Assembly: GCA_033296885.1 (NCBI GenBank)
Contig: MU863877.1
Location: forward strand, 434,001 to 498,000
Direction of reading: 5' to 3'
Origin: Triangularia verruculosa
Taxonomy: Eukaryota > Ascomycota > Sordariomycetes > Sordariales > Podosporaceae
DNA length: 64,000 nt
Shown: positions 11,101 through 23,191 of the stretch, in pieces
How the letters are laid out: every line of letters begins with the position of its first letter
Numbering within the stretch: the first letter of the stretch is position 1
Program-made: the position numbers and the translations under genes
Notes under the pieces: generated by a model
The model's database searches: none
What the model saw: only the letters and a program-made list of their open reading frames with translations
What the model was told of the DNA's origin: nothing

Positions 11101-13651
11101 GGGCCTTCTCGGCGTTGAAATCATTTTTGAAGAGAAGATTACTGGCAACATCCTGGAGGTTGGTCGAGTCTTTCGGTACGCCAAGCGACAGCGCCATTGA
11201 CTTGGCAGTGTCCATGCAGTCATCAATAGCCTCGTAGGGCATTTCCTTCCCGGCCTTTTTTGGCTCCAGCCAAAGGGTCGTAGAAGTGTCGTCCCCGCCG
11301 CGTTCGACGTATCCAGGAGGCATATCCTGAACCCATTTTGGCCGCTTCTCCTTCTCGATCCGCTCAGCTTCAAGGAGAGCCTGTTGTTCCTTGGTGAGCT
11401 TGTTGCCCTTGCCAGTCCTTTTGAACTCGAGCGGCTTGACGTATTCCACCGGCTGTCCCGGCCATGGCAGAACGACAGCTTGATGCTTCAGACCAAGCCT
11501 GGTGCTGGCACGAGGGAAGATGCGGTCGTCCAGATCGAGGGCATCCTCTACCTTGCAGTGCATGCCAAAGTAGCGATATGGCCAGAGACTGGCATGGTAT
11601 ATCTGCTCTTGAGTTGGCGGTTGGCGAGCCTCGTCCGACGCAGGGCTGGTGCGGCTGGTGCGACCGGTTTGGACGCCATCAACACCGCCCATCTCCTCAT
11701 CTTCGTCATCATGAAAGTCATCGTCTTCACCCTCACGACCGCCGTCGGCGAGACCAGGCGTGATTCGACCTTCAAGCTTGCGCTCGTGGGCACGGCTGCA
11801 GGCGGCGCAGGACCAGGCAAAGCCACGACTGGGTTTCTTGAGCAGGGGTGGCTTCACGCAGTTCATGTGGTACGTGTGCTGGCACACCGCACAGTCCACC
11901 GAATCGTTGCTGTTTGATGTGTCAGCAGATGCTACTGTACCCCATCCCCACTTTATCGCTTTTTTGGCGCTATGCATGGGGGTGCAGTCCTATTGGGTCG
12001 CCCCAGCCCACCCCATTGGTCCCGCGCCCCGGTTGAGAACCACTCCTCCCCCCGGCTTGATGGAAATAGGAAAGGCTCGGGGAAAAAGAAACAAACTTAC
12101 TTTGCGCAGTATGTAACGCACCGCTTGCACGTCTTGACGGCACTCGTCAACTCCTTGCCGCGGCCCTGCTCCGTCAGGACGTACTTCCAGTGCTCGTCCA
12201 GCACCTTCTTGACGTGTTCCGGCACGTTGATGACCTGCTTGGTGGGAATAACTTCATAGTTCTTCTGGATGTACCGGTCATACAACTTCTCGTACCAAAA
12301 GCAGTCGGGCGATCGCTTGTACGCAGCCAGGTCCTTGATCTCGGCCTTGTGGCGGATCTGGCACTTGCCGCGAAGTGAGGTCAACGGGCTGATGTCCGAG
12401 TGCATCGTGGCAAACACCAGGCGCGTGTCTTGGACTTTGCGCCCAATGTCCTTTGGCCGGTAGTACCAGTTGACGCGGATGGCGTCTATTGGCAGGCTGC
12501 TGTCGTTCTTGACGTGCAAGAACTCCATGATGCGGCCAATGTAATAGGGCTCCCCCGGCGGCTCACAGACCAGGTAGACGTGATCTGCATTGTCTGTGTC
12601 AGAAATCCAAAACCACAATCTCAAAGAATTTCCATGGCGTGTCCGACTCACCTTCTTTTTGCAGCACAGTCCCGTCGTCGGCTACCATCTTGCCGTCCTT
12701 TGTCGGCCGCGACTTGCAATTCTCAAATGTGAGCATATTCGTCTCACCATAGCCAGGGCAGCTCGGAGTCGCGCTCCCGCTGTCCAACGAGCGTGGCCCT
12801 GCCCCGGCAAGTCGCTTCTCAAGAGATGACGCCAGCAGTGAATGTGAATTTCCATTGGGTCCGCCAGCAGGAGTCTGACTTCCGCTGGGGGTCGAGGCAT
12901 CGGCAGCGGGGGTCGCCGCAGCAGCAGCTTTGCGCTTTTTGCCTTTGTGCCCATTTGATGTGGCATTGCCATTAGTCTTGTTTGCCGTGGTGTTTGCCGA
13001 TGTCGTAGAGGATGGATTTGGATGAGAATCTTTGCTGCCATTTGTGGTGGTGGCAGTGTGCCGGCTCTCATCGGGCAGAGGCTTTCTTGAAGATGCATTA
13101 CCGGAACGCGGGGCTGCCTGGCCTGCATTGGTTGGTGGTGGTGCCTGTGACGATGACGATGATGTCGCAGGGGCGTCTTGAGGTATTGGCGGTTCGTGAT
13201 GGTGATGTTTTGATGAAGCCGCCTTCTTGGAGTCTGTGTCCTTTTTGTGGGCTGGCTCAAATAAATCCATGTCGAGGTCTCTATCTTCGGCATAATTTGG
13301 GCGCGCAGCACCAGTGCGATTCCTGGATCGCGTGCCATAGGGAGATGCCTTCTCGCCGGCGGCATCTTTGGCGGCGGCCGCAGCCGAAGATTTGTCCATG
13401 GGCTGTGGTGATTCCGATTTGGCCGTGGAGGAAGACGAGTGAGAAGTATGTGGAAGGTTGCCCATAGTGGGTGGTGGGAGGTGATCCGTGGACGTGGATG
13501 AGACGGGGCCGCCCGGCTTAGTATTAGAGTTGGCGACTGTTGCTCCCGCGCCGTCCTTGGCGGACGAAGATGAGTGAGTGGCAGAAGCCGCAGATTGCGC
13601 CTGGTCCTCAGACTGCTGCTGCTGCTGCTTCACACCACTTTTGTGTGCCAT
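8116..13651 (-). CDS. SNT2: SNT2-like BAH/PHD/SANT chromatin protein (putative histone E3 ligase)
   Basis: Nuclear chromatin reader. In yeast Snt2 works with Ecm5 and Rpd3 in stress transcription and as a ubiquitin ligase for excess histones; in filamentous fungi its relatives affect growth and sporulation (family knowledge). Exons: 13651-12652, 12593-12101, 11909-10049, 9996-8116 (1,744 aa), introns 58, 191 and 52 bp. Order: polyQ and Ser/Ala/Thr-rich disordered N-terminus (1-330); BAH domain (about 335-480, VYLVCEPPGEPYYIGRI); PHD1 (about 500-545, CAVCQHTYHMNC); SANT (about 780-826, VVRYYYTWKKT); a GATA-like finger (about 880-940, CKFCGTKHS...CRRCAELW) with an insertion; PHD2 (about 1063-1108, CAICFEME...CDMC); extended PHD (about 1120-1260, CVLCPHEY, HVTCAVWTP, CKACKRDGGACVSC); then a Pro/His-rich disordered tail. 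Domain order fits Snt2 throughout; substrates in this fungus are unknown. Divergent from the BTB gene across a 6.4-kb gap. Confidence 0.93.
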
Positions 13652-16600
13652 GGTGGGGAACAGGCCACCGAAAGGGGAGAGAGAAAAACAAGGCGTCAGA
13701 TGACAGATGCCAGGAAACTGGCTCCGCCCAGGCTTCTCGTCAAGCAGTAAAGACGCGGTCGAGGCGGCGGTGGCGGTAGGTGGTGTAGATGAAGAAGGCC
13801 GCCCTTGCTGATGGTGCTGCTTTTGTTGTTGTCAAAAAGCGGTGGTCGGCGTGGAAGAAAGAATGTGGGTTTGGGGGGGAAGGGGCGTGAAGAAGGGCGC
13901 CGACGCCAGATGTCATGGGAGGAAAAGGAAAAATCAAGTGAGGAGTGACGGCGGGCCGAGTAACGGTCCATAAGATGAGACGAGCAATGGGTGAATCTCA
14001 AGCCTGGCTGCGAACCCCCTGCGTGGAGACACCGAGGAATCGGGGTGGAAAGATGTCTGCCAGGTTCGTGGGGGGATTAAAATTCGCGGTACCTTGCTGG
14101 ACGAGCCATATATAATAGACAGAAAGAAAAAAAAAAAAGGGACGTCGGCTCCGGATCGGTGAGACCAGGGAGCAACTGCGAGGTCAAGGTCAAAATCCAA
14201 AGTGAGTCGACAATTGTATATGGGGCCAAGGTCAGGCGCGGGCCTTTCGTTGATGGATGGAGAATGGAGCAGCGTGTATGGCGGTCGGCTCGGGATGATG
14301 AGGTGAAGTCAAGGGGGGCCGTGTAATATGCGCGTTGGCCGTGGGCTGTCGCCGGGAAGCTCCTGTGCAGACGTGCGTCTATCGACAAACGGCCGATTCA
14401 GTTAGATGGAGGGCATCTGGATCGGGGGGAAATCTTGAACCAAAGCAAAGGGAAAAAGGAAGGGAGAGGGAGATATGTGGGCAAAGGTAATAATGGAGAC
14501 CCAGAGGGTACGTGCAAGGAAGGCAAGGCAAGGTAAGGCAAGGCACAAGGTACAGGCCGTCTACATTTGGTACATTTCTGGCCCCGGCTCTTCTTTGCGT
14601 TGCTGCTAATAAGGTTGCAAGCAGTCTATTATATCTCCCTGTGGGATCAGGAAAATGCTGTGCTTCGGCATGGGTTCCGGTAGCCACCGGTGAGCTTTCT
14701 GGCACGTCACTCTTCCTCTCCTGCCCCAAGGGATTGAAGAAGAATAATTAAGAAGAGGCGATAGACGACAAAAAGTGACAGATGGACGTGGACGGGCAGC
14801 GAAGAGCAGTGAAGAAGCGGCACCTAGCAAAAAGAAGGTAGCACACACGGACCAAGCCCACACAATTGGCAAGCTAACACGCCTCCGGGTGTGAAGAGGT
14901 GTGGGCCGCTCGTCGTCTGGCACTGTGAAGGTTTGTGGGGCCCACGAGGTAGATATCGCGTACTGCGCGGTCTGCAGGGATTTGCATTCCCGCACCGTCC
15001 ACATTTCAACGTCGGCAAAACCACCCATGGCCAGCCACGGCCTGGTACCTCAGAGCTACTTTGTGCCCCCCAGACAGCCCCCGGAAACCTCATCCAACCT
15101 CACCCCAACCCACCAAGCAGACACCTGCCACGAGGACAACCATCGTCACTACACTTGATTCTCTACCTATTCTGGGCAAGGCAACCTCATTATTAGACAA
15201 TAGACTGCGGAGAAAGAACAGCATAGACGAAGTGAGGAGGAGAGCCGACGATGGGAAGGAGGCGCTTTGTTGCACTCGATTGTCAAGTGGATGAGAATTT
15301 TATACTGTCGAGCGTGTGTGATATCTACCTACTCGTGTAGGTAGCACCGACCGATGTTTGGTAGGTTTCAAGCTGTGCTGCTGACAGGCTTGCCTTCGGT
15401 CACCGTTGCGACCAAGAAATCATCAAAGCTAATAATTCAATGCTTGCCTGGGTTTGTTGAACCGCACGCCCAGCTGGAAATGCCGATGCTGCCTCGCTGA
15501 GATGCACATTGTCGCGGGCAGGCAGACAGTCAAAACCCCCGAATGGTGGGATATCAAGAAGGCGAAAAAAGGTGGGATGGAAGTCATCGGACAAGAACCG
15601 CACTGTGTGTCCCGTCAACTGAGTGTGAACCGCCCGCGGGTATTGACCACAAGAGCCCCAGATCCATATGGGCCATCTCTTGCCGTCCCCCCTCACTTGC
15701 CCTCGAGTCTATCTCATTTCTTGTACCTGGCTGTCAGAAATCAGTGAGCCGTCATGGAATATTGAATTTAGGTATGCAGCTGTCAGTTTCCATACTAGTC
15801 CCAACCTGTGTCGCCCGACGTCCCGCCTCCATCTGTCATCAGCATCACAACCCATCATGAGTCGACGTTGCGTTTGCCCAGCCATCGACGGCAAATGCCC
15901 CTCTTTGGTTTCTAAATAGTGCTTCTTTGTCTGCCCCGTTCAAATCAGCCTTAGACTAGCAGTCCTGTCCTTACCATCATTTCTACCGCATCCGAGTTCA
16001 GACACGTTGGAGAGGCGCCATATGTGTGTCGGCGGCGTATCTCATAAGGCTGCAACCAGGCGATCGGAGACTTGGTTGAGCTGGTCCTGTGCACCCCTGG
16101 TGCCTTGAAATATCATCTGGACCGGTGGTCCTCAACACATTCCGAATCCTTTCTGTATCATGGTCACGGCCAATCCATTTGGTAGCATGCGCACCGCCTC
16201 CTTGTCGTCGAACCCCTGTCGCTGCCAGCCAACGGTCACATTTGCAACGACTCACCTTTCCAGCGATGATTATTTGCTCTTACCTACCCCAGGTTTTGTC
16301 GGGGAATTTGAACAAAAAGCAGCAGTGCTTTGTTTGTGCTCGCTGAATGATTGATGCACATACGTTTTTGGCATTTCGCTTGGTGATCGGCGAATGATGT
16401 CGACATCCCCGACATCTTGGCGTTCATCAACCCACCTCCGCTCCGCGCGGTCCGCAAACAAAAAGAGGCTTCTCCAGACCTCCTCTCATCGCCGTCATAA
16501 CGTATCCTCAGGGCAAGGCCAACCATGATAATGAGCTGGAGAGGATCAGGTATCAATAGACTGACCCAACCGGTCGGTACGAGTCTTTTGTGCAGAGGCC

Positions 16601-19600
16601 GATCGTGATCCCTGAGACCATCTCAAGACCAGGCGCCAAATACCGATTTCCCGAACAGGGACGAGATTGAACCCAGCCAGGATCGTTTGTTGAAAAACCC
16701 CGTTGCCCCACAATTCAAACTTTCCGCCATGTGCATGCCGAATGCAATCGTCTTGTCTCTCTTGGAGCTCTTCAGTGGCGAGCTTCAGTCAACGCCAAAG
16801 CTTGATCGTATTTGCCGTTTTATATCAGCCCAAAGAAACATCGCTTGTCCGATTTCTCCTGTTGTTTCGAAACTCAAACTTAGGAAGGGGGGGTGGGTGC
16901 CAGAACGTCCCTGAGCTTGGCGGTTGCATGTGTTGGAATGAATGTCCACCGACAAGAAACAGACGTCGGGGAGTGGGGGGCTTCCTATCACAAGATGATC
17001 GAAAGGCCTTCACAGAGAGTGAAAAAGTTGTCATCTGCTTGACCGCTCTCTTTGCCGTCTCGTTAGTGACCTAGGAGAGCTTGACGGATGTGGTTGCCGC
17101 TGTCCAGGTCCCAGAATGCGTTCCATGCAGATGCCCCAGGTACCACGACAGAATTCCCGACTTCGTCACGGGAGCACGAGGATGGAGTAGCGCACAAGCC
17201 AGGTTACGTGTGTCATCCAGCTTGTGAGCTCTTGTTCCCTCCCCCCCCAGGTTTTGATATGACAGCGCATGCCCCCTGGCTTATAGCAGGAGGCTGTGGC
17301 GCCTAGGACCGTGTTGGCGGAAATATCGCGTCCGCATTCCCAAATCTTGGGGATGGCCAGACCTCCTGGTGTGGTTTTCAAACGGACGTGGGAGGGTGTC
17401 CTCGTAACAGCCCATGGTGGTCGGGATTGAGGAATGAGGCTTTCGTCGGCCAGCCCCCAGTGCAACATCAGTCCATCACGCACTGTCCTGCTAGTGGCGA
17501 ACGGGCGACGGGGAGCGATCTTGGCTTCCTTTCTTGCCGGGGCCTACCGTCCTAATGAGCAACCGAGAGCGGTTACAAAGGAAAGGATCAAAATGTCCCG
17601 TGGTTGCATGATGACAGAACCTTCCAAGGCACTGTCAGGAGTCGTTTTGTTGTTCTTTGTTGCGTAGCACGATGCACACGCCTATGGCAGTGCTGAAATA
17701 AACATATATTGTCTCCTGCCTGCAGTCGATCTTTTCTCAGCACGACGCAAATCAACTGCCCCCAGACAGCTCTTCTGCCGTCGTTAAGGGGACAGATGGG
17801 CAGCGGGGTCACTATTTGGTGGAGAACCCCAAATGATGTCTGGTCCACGAGATTCTCTTGTATTGATGCGGTGGCGTGCGTGGTCAGACAGTCGATCACC
17901 GCCGTAGTCAATTGCTGGTCTTTGGTGCCAATACGGGGAGAAGGTATTTAATTTGCATATCGTGAGCAACTTCGTCAGTGTCAGGGCCTGTCTCTTCCGA
18001 CTGAAAAGCAGGACTCAACAAAGGGGGTTCCGTTCTTGGTGGGTACGGAGTTAGCATTCCATTTGTATCCCCCTCCCACTACCATCCGCTCGCCCAGCCA
18101 TCGGCTTCTCTATGGTTAAATCCCGTGATCTGGATGTGTTCAGTTGCCAGGTTTGGGGATCAAGGTGTCGTCTGGCCGTGGGGAGTATAGCCGCCGCCTT
18201 GCTGTTGTCGACATCGGACAACGGCCTGCTCGGCCGGTTACGACATGGCAAGATTGGCGTGGCACCTGTATGCTGGGTGAGCTGGATGGGCGTCGTCTCC
18301 GGCGGCTGCAAGTCTGTGACAGCTGTTCAGCCAGCGAGCCGATGGAGGGAGGTCGGCCGGAGGTTCTGGTACAGAACAAGTGGGGCTTCTATGCCAAATT
18401 TCTTTGGGCAGGAGGGGCGCCTTCAGGTTCAGGGACTTGATCCCGAATGCTTGGCAAGAGCAGGGGCTGGAACCAGCTGTTCCCCTTACCTCCACCAAAA
18501 GTAGTGGGGCTCCTTATCCTATTGGATCCTCTTCCCCAAACGGCCGGGAAGTGCCAACGTCGAACGTGACTTCTTCAGCAAAGCAGAGCCAACCATGGCC
18601 CTGGCAAGGCACGCCAACTGGCCGAATAATATAAACCGATCTTCTAGCCATTTCTTTGTTCTCTACACTACCTGTTTCTGCCAGGTATCGCCTGCAGCGA
18701 GATCTAGAATACGACATCACTTACAGTAATAGAAAGAACAAACAGTTTAGAGCAACAACATGGGCTTTCCTAAAGCCGGGCGTCATCGTGGGTGACCATT
18801 ACCCTCCATCTTTTTATGATCAGTACTGATGCTTATAGCTCCTCCCACCGTTGGTGTAATGGCAGCCATCTCAACAGAGGCAGCCTCTCAATAGCTGGTG
18901 TTTGAAGCCAGAATCGGAGGTCAAAGAAGATTCTTGGGGTCCCAATATTGACCGATGCAGAGAGCTATTTTTACGGCAATCAAGGTGTCGAGATGCAGCG
19001 CGATCTGAATGCTTGATCAAGTTGCTGAATCCGTCCTAGGCTGGTCCCGAAGAGTCCTAGGCGCTTTGAGGACAGCACCTCGACAGCAGCGAAAACCCCG
19101 CAGTGTTTGATGTCTGTGCCCCCAAGGCGATAAGGGAATCGAACCAGAGACATCTCACTTGTGCCGTGGTCACACAAGGCTTCACCTTCACGCTCGACTG
19201 ACCGGCAAAGAACGGGTTCTGTATCCATGTTCCACCTGGAGATTGGCAGTCAGTGGACACACCTAGGCAAGACTATCATCCCGGGGGACAGAAGAAGCAT
19301 ATTCTGCTCAGCAAAATGATGAGCCGCCTCGTGGAGAGGATATTCCTGCACGTCTCTTTGCGCCGTGCAGCGAGCACCAGCAGGAAGCAGCAAGGCGTAT
19401 GCAGGCTGCTGTTCGGCCTCTCGGCTTCCCATTTTCCCCTTGCACAGCATGCAGCCAGCCAAACATGTTCTGTGGTCGCTGCCCCGCACCCGCGACAGCA
19501 GAGTGGACGAGGTTGATGCGTGTCACCATCTGGTCTGTTCGCCTAGAACACTACAAAAGGTCAACTGACCAGTCACCTTTCCATCTGTCGACCGGAGCGG

Positions 19601-20104
19601 TCGCGGCCAGCTTGTACGTGGTTATGTGTGTGCTTGACAGAGGCGAAGAGCAGGCGACCCGTCTTCCGGTTCCCGCTTCCCGTCAGTCTGCCCTCTCCCA
19701 TTCTCCCATGGTCCCCGTATCGGGTGCCAAAGGTTCGGCCAAGGTGACTCTGGCATGGTCAATTTTGCCGCTTTTCCCATGACTTGTACAGGCGACCGGT
19801 GTGGCTGCCTGAGTGTGTGCCACACTAGCAAACGCCTTCTCGGCTGCTGTCCGTTGTCTTCGGCTCTTATCAGGACCACTCCCGTCCTCGCCGTCTCTCT
19901 GCGGAAATCGGACTTCCTCTCTTAATCTTCCCTTTCCATTGTTTTGGTCGGTTTCTGTCGTCGCTCGGTGATCTTGCTGCTTACGAACTGCTTCAACATA
20001 TATGATTTTCATCCTGTGCGTGCAAAGGTACTGTGCTTGATATTTATCGCATCGCGTCAGATCAGACCCCCATCACATAGCAATAGGGAAAATCGCAACA
20101 AAAA
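13652..20104. other. 6.4-kb gene-free region between divergent SNT2 and BTB genes
   Basis: The longest stretch in the window without a gene; both flanking genes are transcribed away from it, so it contains both promoters and leaders. I find no open frame with protein-like composition, no transposase-like sequence and no terminal repeats. It holds a short AAGGC microsatellite (14520-14544) and two weak tRNA-like matches near 18.85 and 19.14 kb, which I rejected. It may carry long 5' leaders or non-coding transcripts; the sequence alone cannot show that. Confidence 0.55.
14520..14544. repeat. AAGGC pentanucleotide microsatellite
   Basis: Five tandem units of AAGGC, the third changed to AAGGT, lying in the SNT2 upstream region. 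No evident function. Confidence 0.85.
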
Positions 20105-22074
20105 ATGGCCGGGGCGACTAGCGCTTCCAACACAGACGCTGCTGCTGAGCAAAGCGGCAGTGGCAGCACCCACGAGGGCACAAGCTTGAGAGGTGTTAAT
20201 AGCAATGGCGAGGGGAGCTCCTCATCACCCGTTACCCTTGGCCGGCATGCAGAGTCAGCCCAGAGCTCCGGTACGGTTTCCAGATCGGCATCGGCCTCGG
20301 TATCGGAGCCGGGGTTAGGGACAGTTCGGACCCTTGACGAGGTCATGAAAGAGCCTTCCACCAGCATCCCCGATGTTGTTGTCCTGAACTCCGTGTCTGA
20401 ACCTCGCCTGCGCCGAGACACACTCGACCCGAGAGAAGATCTGTGGATGTCAACAGCAGATGGGTAAGTGTCGGGTTTCTGATTGCCCCACACACCAACT
20501 TGCCTCAGCATCCCGTTGTTAGCAGTGTCAGATCGCTGTCGCTAACATTTACATCTGTATAGTCGATATAGCTCATCCATCATTCCTTTAAAAGTTGGGA
20601 CATCACCACATACAGAGACCTTTTATGTTCGTTTCACCGCATTGAACACTGTCTGGTATTTACAGATACTAATGCCCCCTTGATAGGTCCATAAGCACAT
20701 CCTAACCAAGTATGAATACTTTGAAAAGGCGCTGTGCGGTTCCTTTAAGGAATCTGAAACCCAGTCTATTGAGCTACCAGAGGAAGACCCTGCCATCTTC
20801 CACTTTCTGGTTTCATACTTTTATGAAGGTCGATATGACCCCATCAAGCCACTGGCTGCGGTATTGGGTATGCCACATGACTGCCATTCTCCCTGCTGCA
20901 AGGTCGTCGTCGTCTAACATGACTTGTAGTCCCCGACCAACCTAAAGGCAAAGACCCCGAACTTGAGAACGCCAACCCAGCCTCGGCTGCCAATGCAGGT
21001 GCCGACTCAGACTCGGATCGATCTCTCTCCTCTTTAGAATCAGACGTCAGCACCGTTTCCCGTCGCCGCCGTGAGCGCCGCATGCGTCGAGCCGAACGTC
21101 AGTATGAACGTCTCCGCCAAAAGCACCCCGGCCATCACCGGACAAACTGCCCATGCCCGTTGTGTAACAACGTCCACACTGGCACCCCATGCTGGTCTTG
21201 TCGGGCACCCCGTCTCCCACCACCACCACCCCCTCCCCCGGGTGCTATCCATCCCAACGTTCTCGTTGCCCATCCTCGCCCTCCACCAGGTCACCCGGCC
21301 CACCGCCGTCGTGCCAACCGCCGCGGACCCCATCCCCCCCCTCCTCCTCCTCCTCCAATGCCGCCCTCTTCCAACACCAACCCCAACCCCCGCCTCCCTA
21401 CACCAGCAGACCTCCACACCTGGCTACTAACCTACAATCTATCCCTCTCTGTGTACATCTCTGCCAGTAAATTCCTCCTGGAACCACTAAAACGCTGCGT
21501 AGCCAGGCACATAATCGACCTCCTCGAATCCGCCGGGCCCGACTGCGCGTCCCTTGAACTCCTCTACTCGTGCTCCACACTCTACTCCAACCTCCCCTCC
21601 TACGACCCGTTGCTAAAAATGGTTTTCGCCCGAGTCGCCTTCCTGCAGTGCTGGAAACTCTCCTCTTCTCGAGCACAACAAGGCGAAGGCGAAGGCGACA
21701 AATACCTTGTCGAAAACCCAGAGATCGCCGCTTTGCTCCTCAAAGAAATGGCAAGCAGGACGGATGACGGAGCGCTGATGAATTCACCTACTACTTGGAT
21801 GGGTGGAGACGGGAGATTACTCCCGAGTATGGAGCGGGTGGGAGATGCCTGGGCGGATGGGCCCAGGGGTGGTGGTGGTGGCGGCGGGTATGGAAATGGG
21901 AGTGTAAATGGGGGGTACAACCACTACCATCACACCCCCGGGCATCATCCGCCTCCTCCTCCTCCGCCGCCGCCGCATTACCCCCATTATCAACACATGT
22001 TTAATCATGCGGGAGGAGGGGCGCCGCCGGCGCAGATGATGTACGGGCATCATAACTACCCCGGGAGGAGATAG
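20105..22074 (+). CDS. BTB/POZ-domain protein
   Basis: BTB domains mediate dimerisation and often recruit Cullin-3; in fungi most such proteins are uncharacterised. Exons: 20105-20463, 20563-20626, 20687-20867, 20930-22074 (582 aa); introns 99, 60 and 62 bp, all frame-consistent. The N-terminal 120 residues are Ser/Gly-rich. The BTB core runs from about residue 125 to 200 across exons 2 and 3 (KVGTSPHTETFYVHKHILT, then YEYFEKALCGSFKE and FHFLVSYFYEGRY). An acidic-basic stretch (SVDSDRSLSS-like, then RRRRERRMRRAERQ), a small Cys cluster (CPCPLCNN...CWSC) and polyproline runs follow. A second helical segment (about 360-450, PADLHTWLLTYNLSLSVYIS...LLEPLKRC) looks like the BACK-like region of fungal BTB proteins. 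The tail is Gly- and His/Pro-rich. The first start after an in-frame stop-containing leader was chosen. Confidence 0.85.
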
Positions 22075-23191
22075 GTAATTGGGAGCTTGTTTGCTGGGGA
22101 AGAGAGATATCAGAATCCGAGGTTGGGGAAGTCAAATGTGGAAGGTATAATGGCTTTGTTTTGATGGATGGAACGGGAGGTAATGGGAGAGTTATAGGGT
22201 CACGAACCCAGGGAACTGGCAGATACCATAGTAGATTGGATGCGCGGTATGGTCGGAGTTTGTTAGTTTTATTGATTATCTAGGTGATACCATTTTACTC
22301 TCTTATTATCTATTTTGACTATCAAATTTCTACTACACACACAAAAGATAAAAAAAGACTTCGTGGACAATGGGATTCACATTCGTTTAGTTAAACCCAC
22401 ACAGTAGAACCTAGATACCTTATGTCTGCCCGCTTGACTTGCCCCGAACAGGGCAAAGATGACTGATACCTGAAGTGTTGGGAGAGGTCATTCACTTCCT
22501 TATCTCGCTCCGCTCAGGCCGCCTCCCACCCTTCAAGCATCTATTTGATTGAAGCACCTATTTGATACCTTCTTTCTCAATTCATCACCTTTTACTACTA
22601 CTTTTGACTATACATTGGACCATCACGTATCAATGACATTCCCCCTCAGTGCTAATAGTATACCACGTACAGCTTTTATACAAAAAAAAGCAAAAGTAAC
22701 CGATCTCCGCCCTCTCTACAGTGAAACATGACCGCTTTCTGAGCTAACAAAATGTCCATGTGAAGCTAATATATGACCGATGAGCAAAGAGGGGGCAACG
22801 GACAACTGGAAGAACACCGTGCAAGAGAGAGAGTAATGTGTAAGGCATAGGACAATAATTACAATGACATAAAGTTTATATCGAGCCATAGGAAACCGTA
22901 CCAACCTACAATACAGCAACACAAACGCTTCTGAAATGAGTGTATATCCTACATATAGATATCAATCAACAAGATCAATCTCCATGATATCAGACCGTCT
23001 CAACAAAAAAAGGTAGAAAACAGAACCGCTTGATGTGATGAGTAGAGTACCTATAGCAATGACACCAAAGAACAGGCTCGCCAAATGCCCCAACAGCTGT
23101 GATATCCATACTTTCGCTGGGCTCTTTGAATGATTATAATCCCCCCGCGCCATCCCATCCTCTGTATACTAAATTCCCTACATCAACTGAT
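22075..23191. other. intergenic region between convergent BTB gene and YRA1
   Basis: Contains the 3' ends of two convergent genes. It is AT-rich, with several AATAAA-like and TTTTGT-type tracts on both strands. No open frame worth calling and no RNA gene was seen. Confidence 0.55.

Noticed and set aside
18845..18917. tRNA-like sequence with TGGTGTAATGG and a TTTGAAGCC box
   Set aside because: A-box and B-box spacing is right, but neither acceptor nor anticodon stems pair; a chance match or old relic.
19110..19205. minus-strand tRNA-like B box (GGTTCGATTCC) with an anticodon-like hairpin
   Set aside because: T-stem and acceptor stem do not pair, no A box; one such box is expected by chance in 128 kb of strand.
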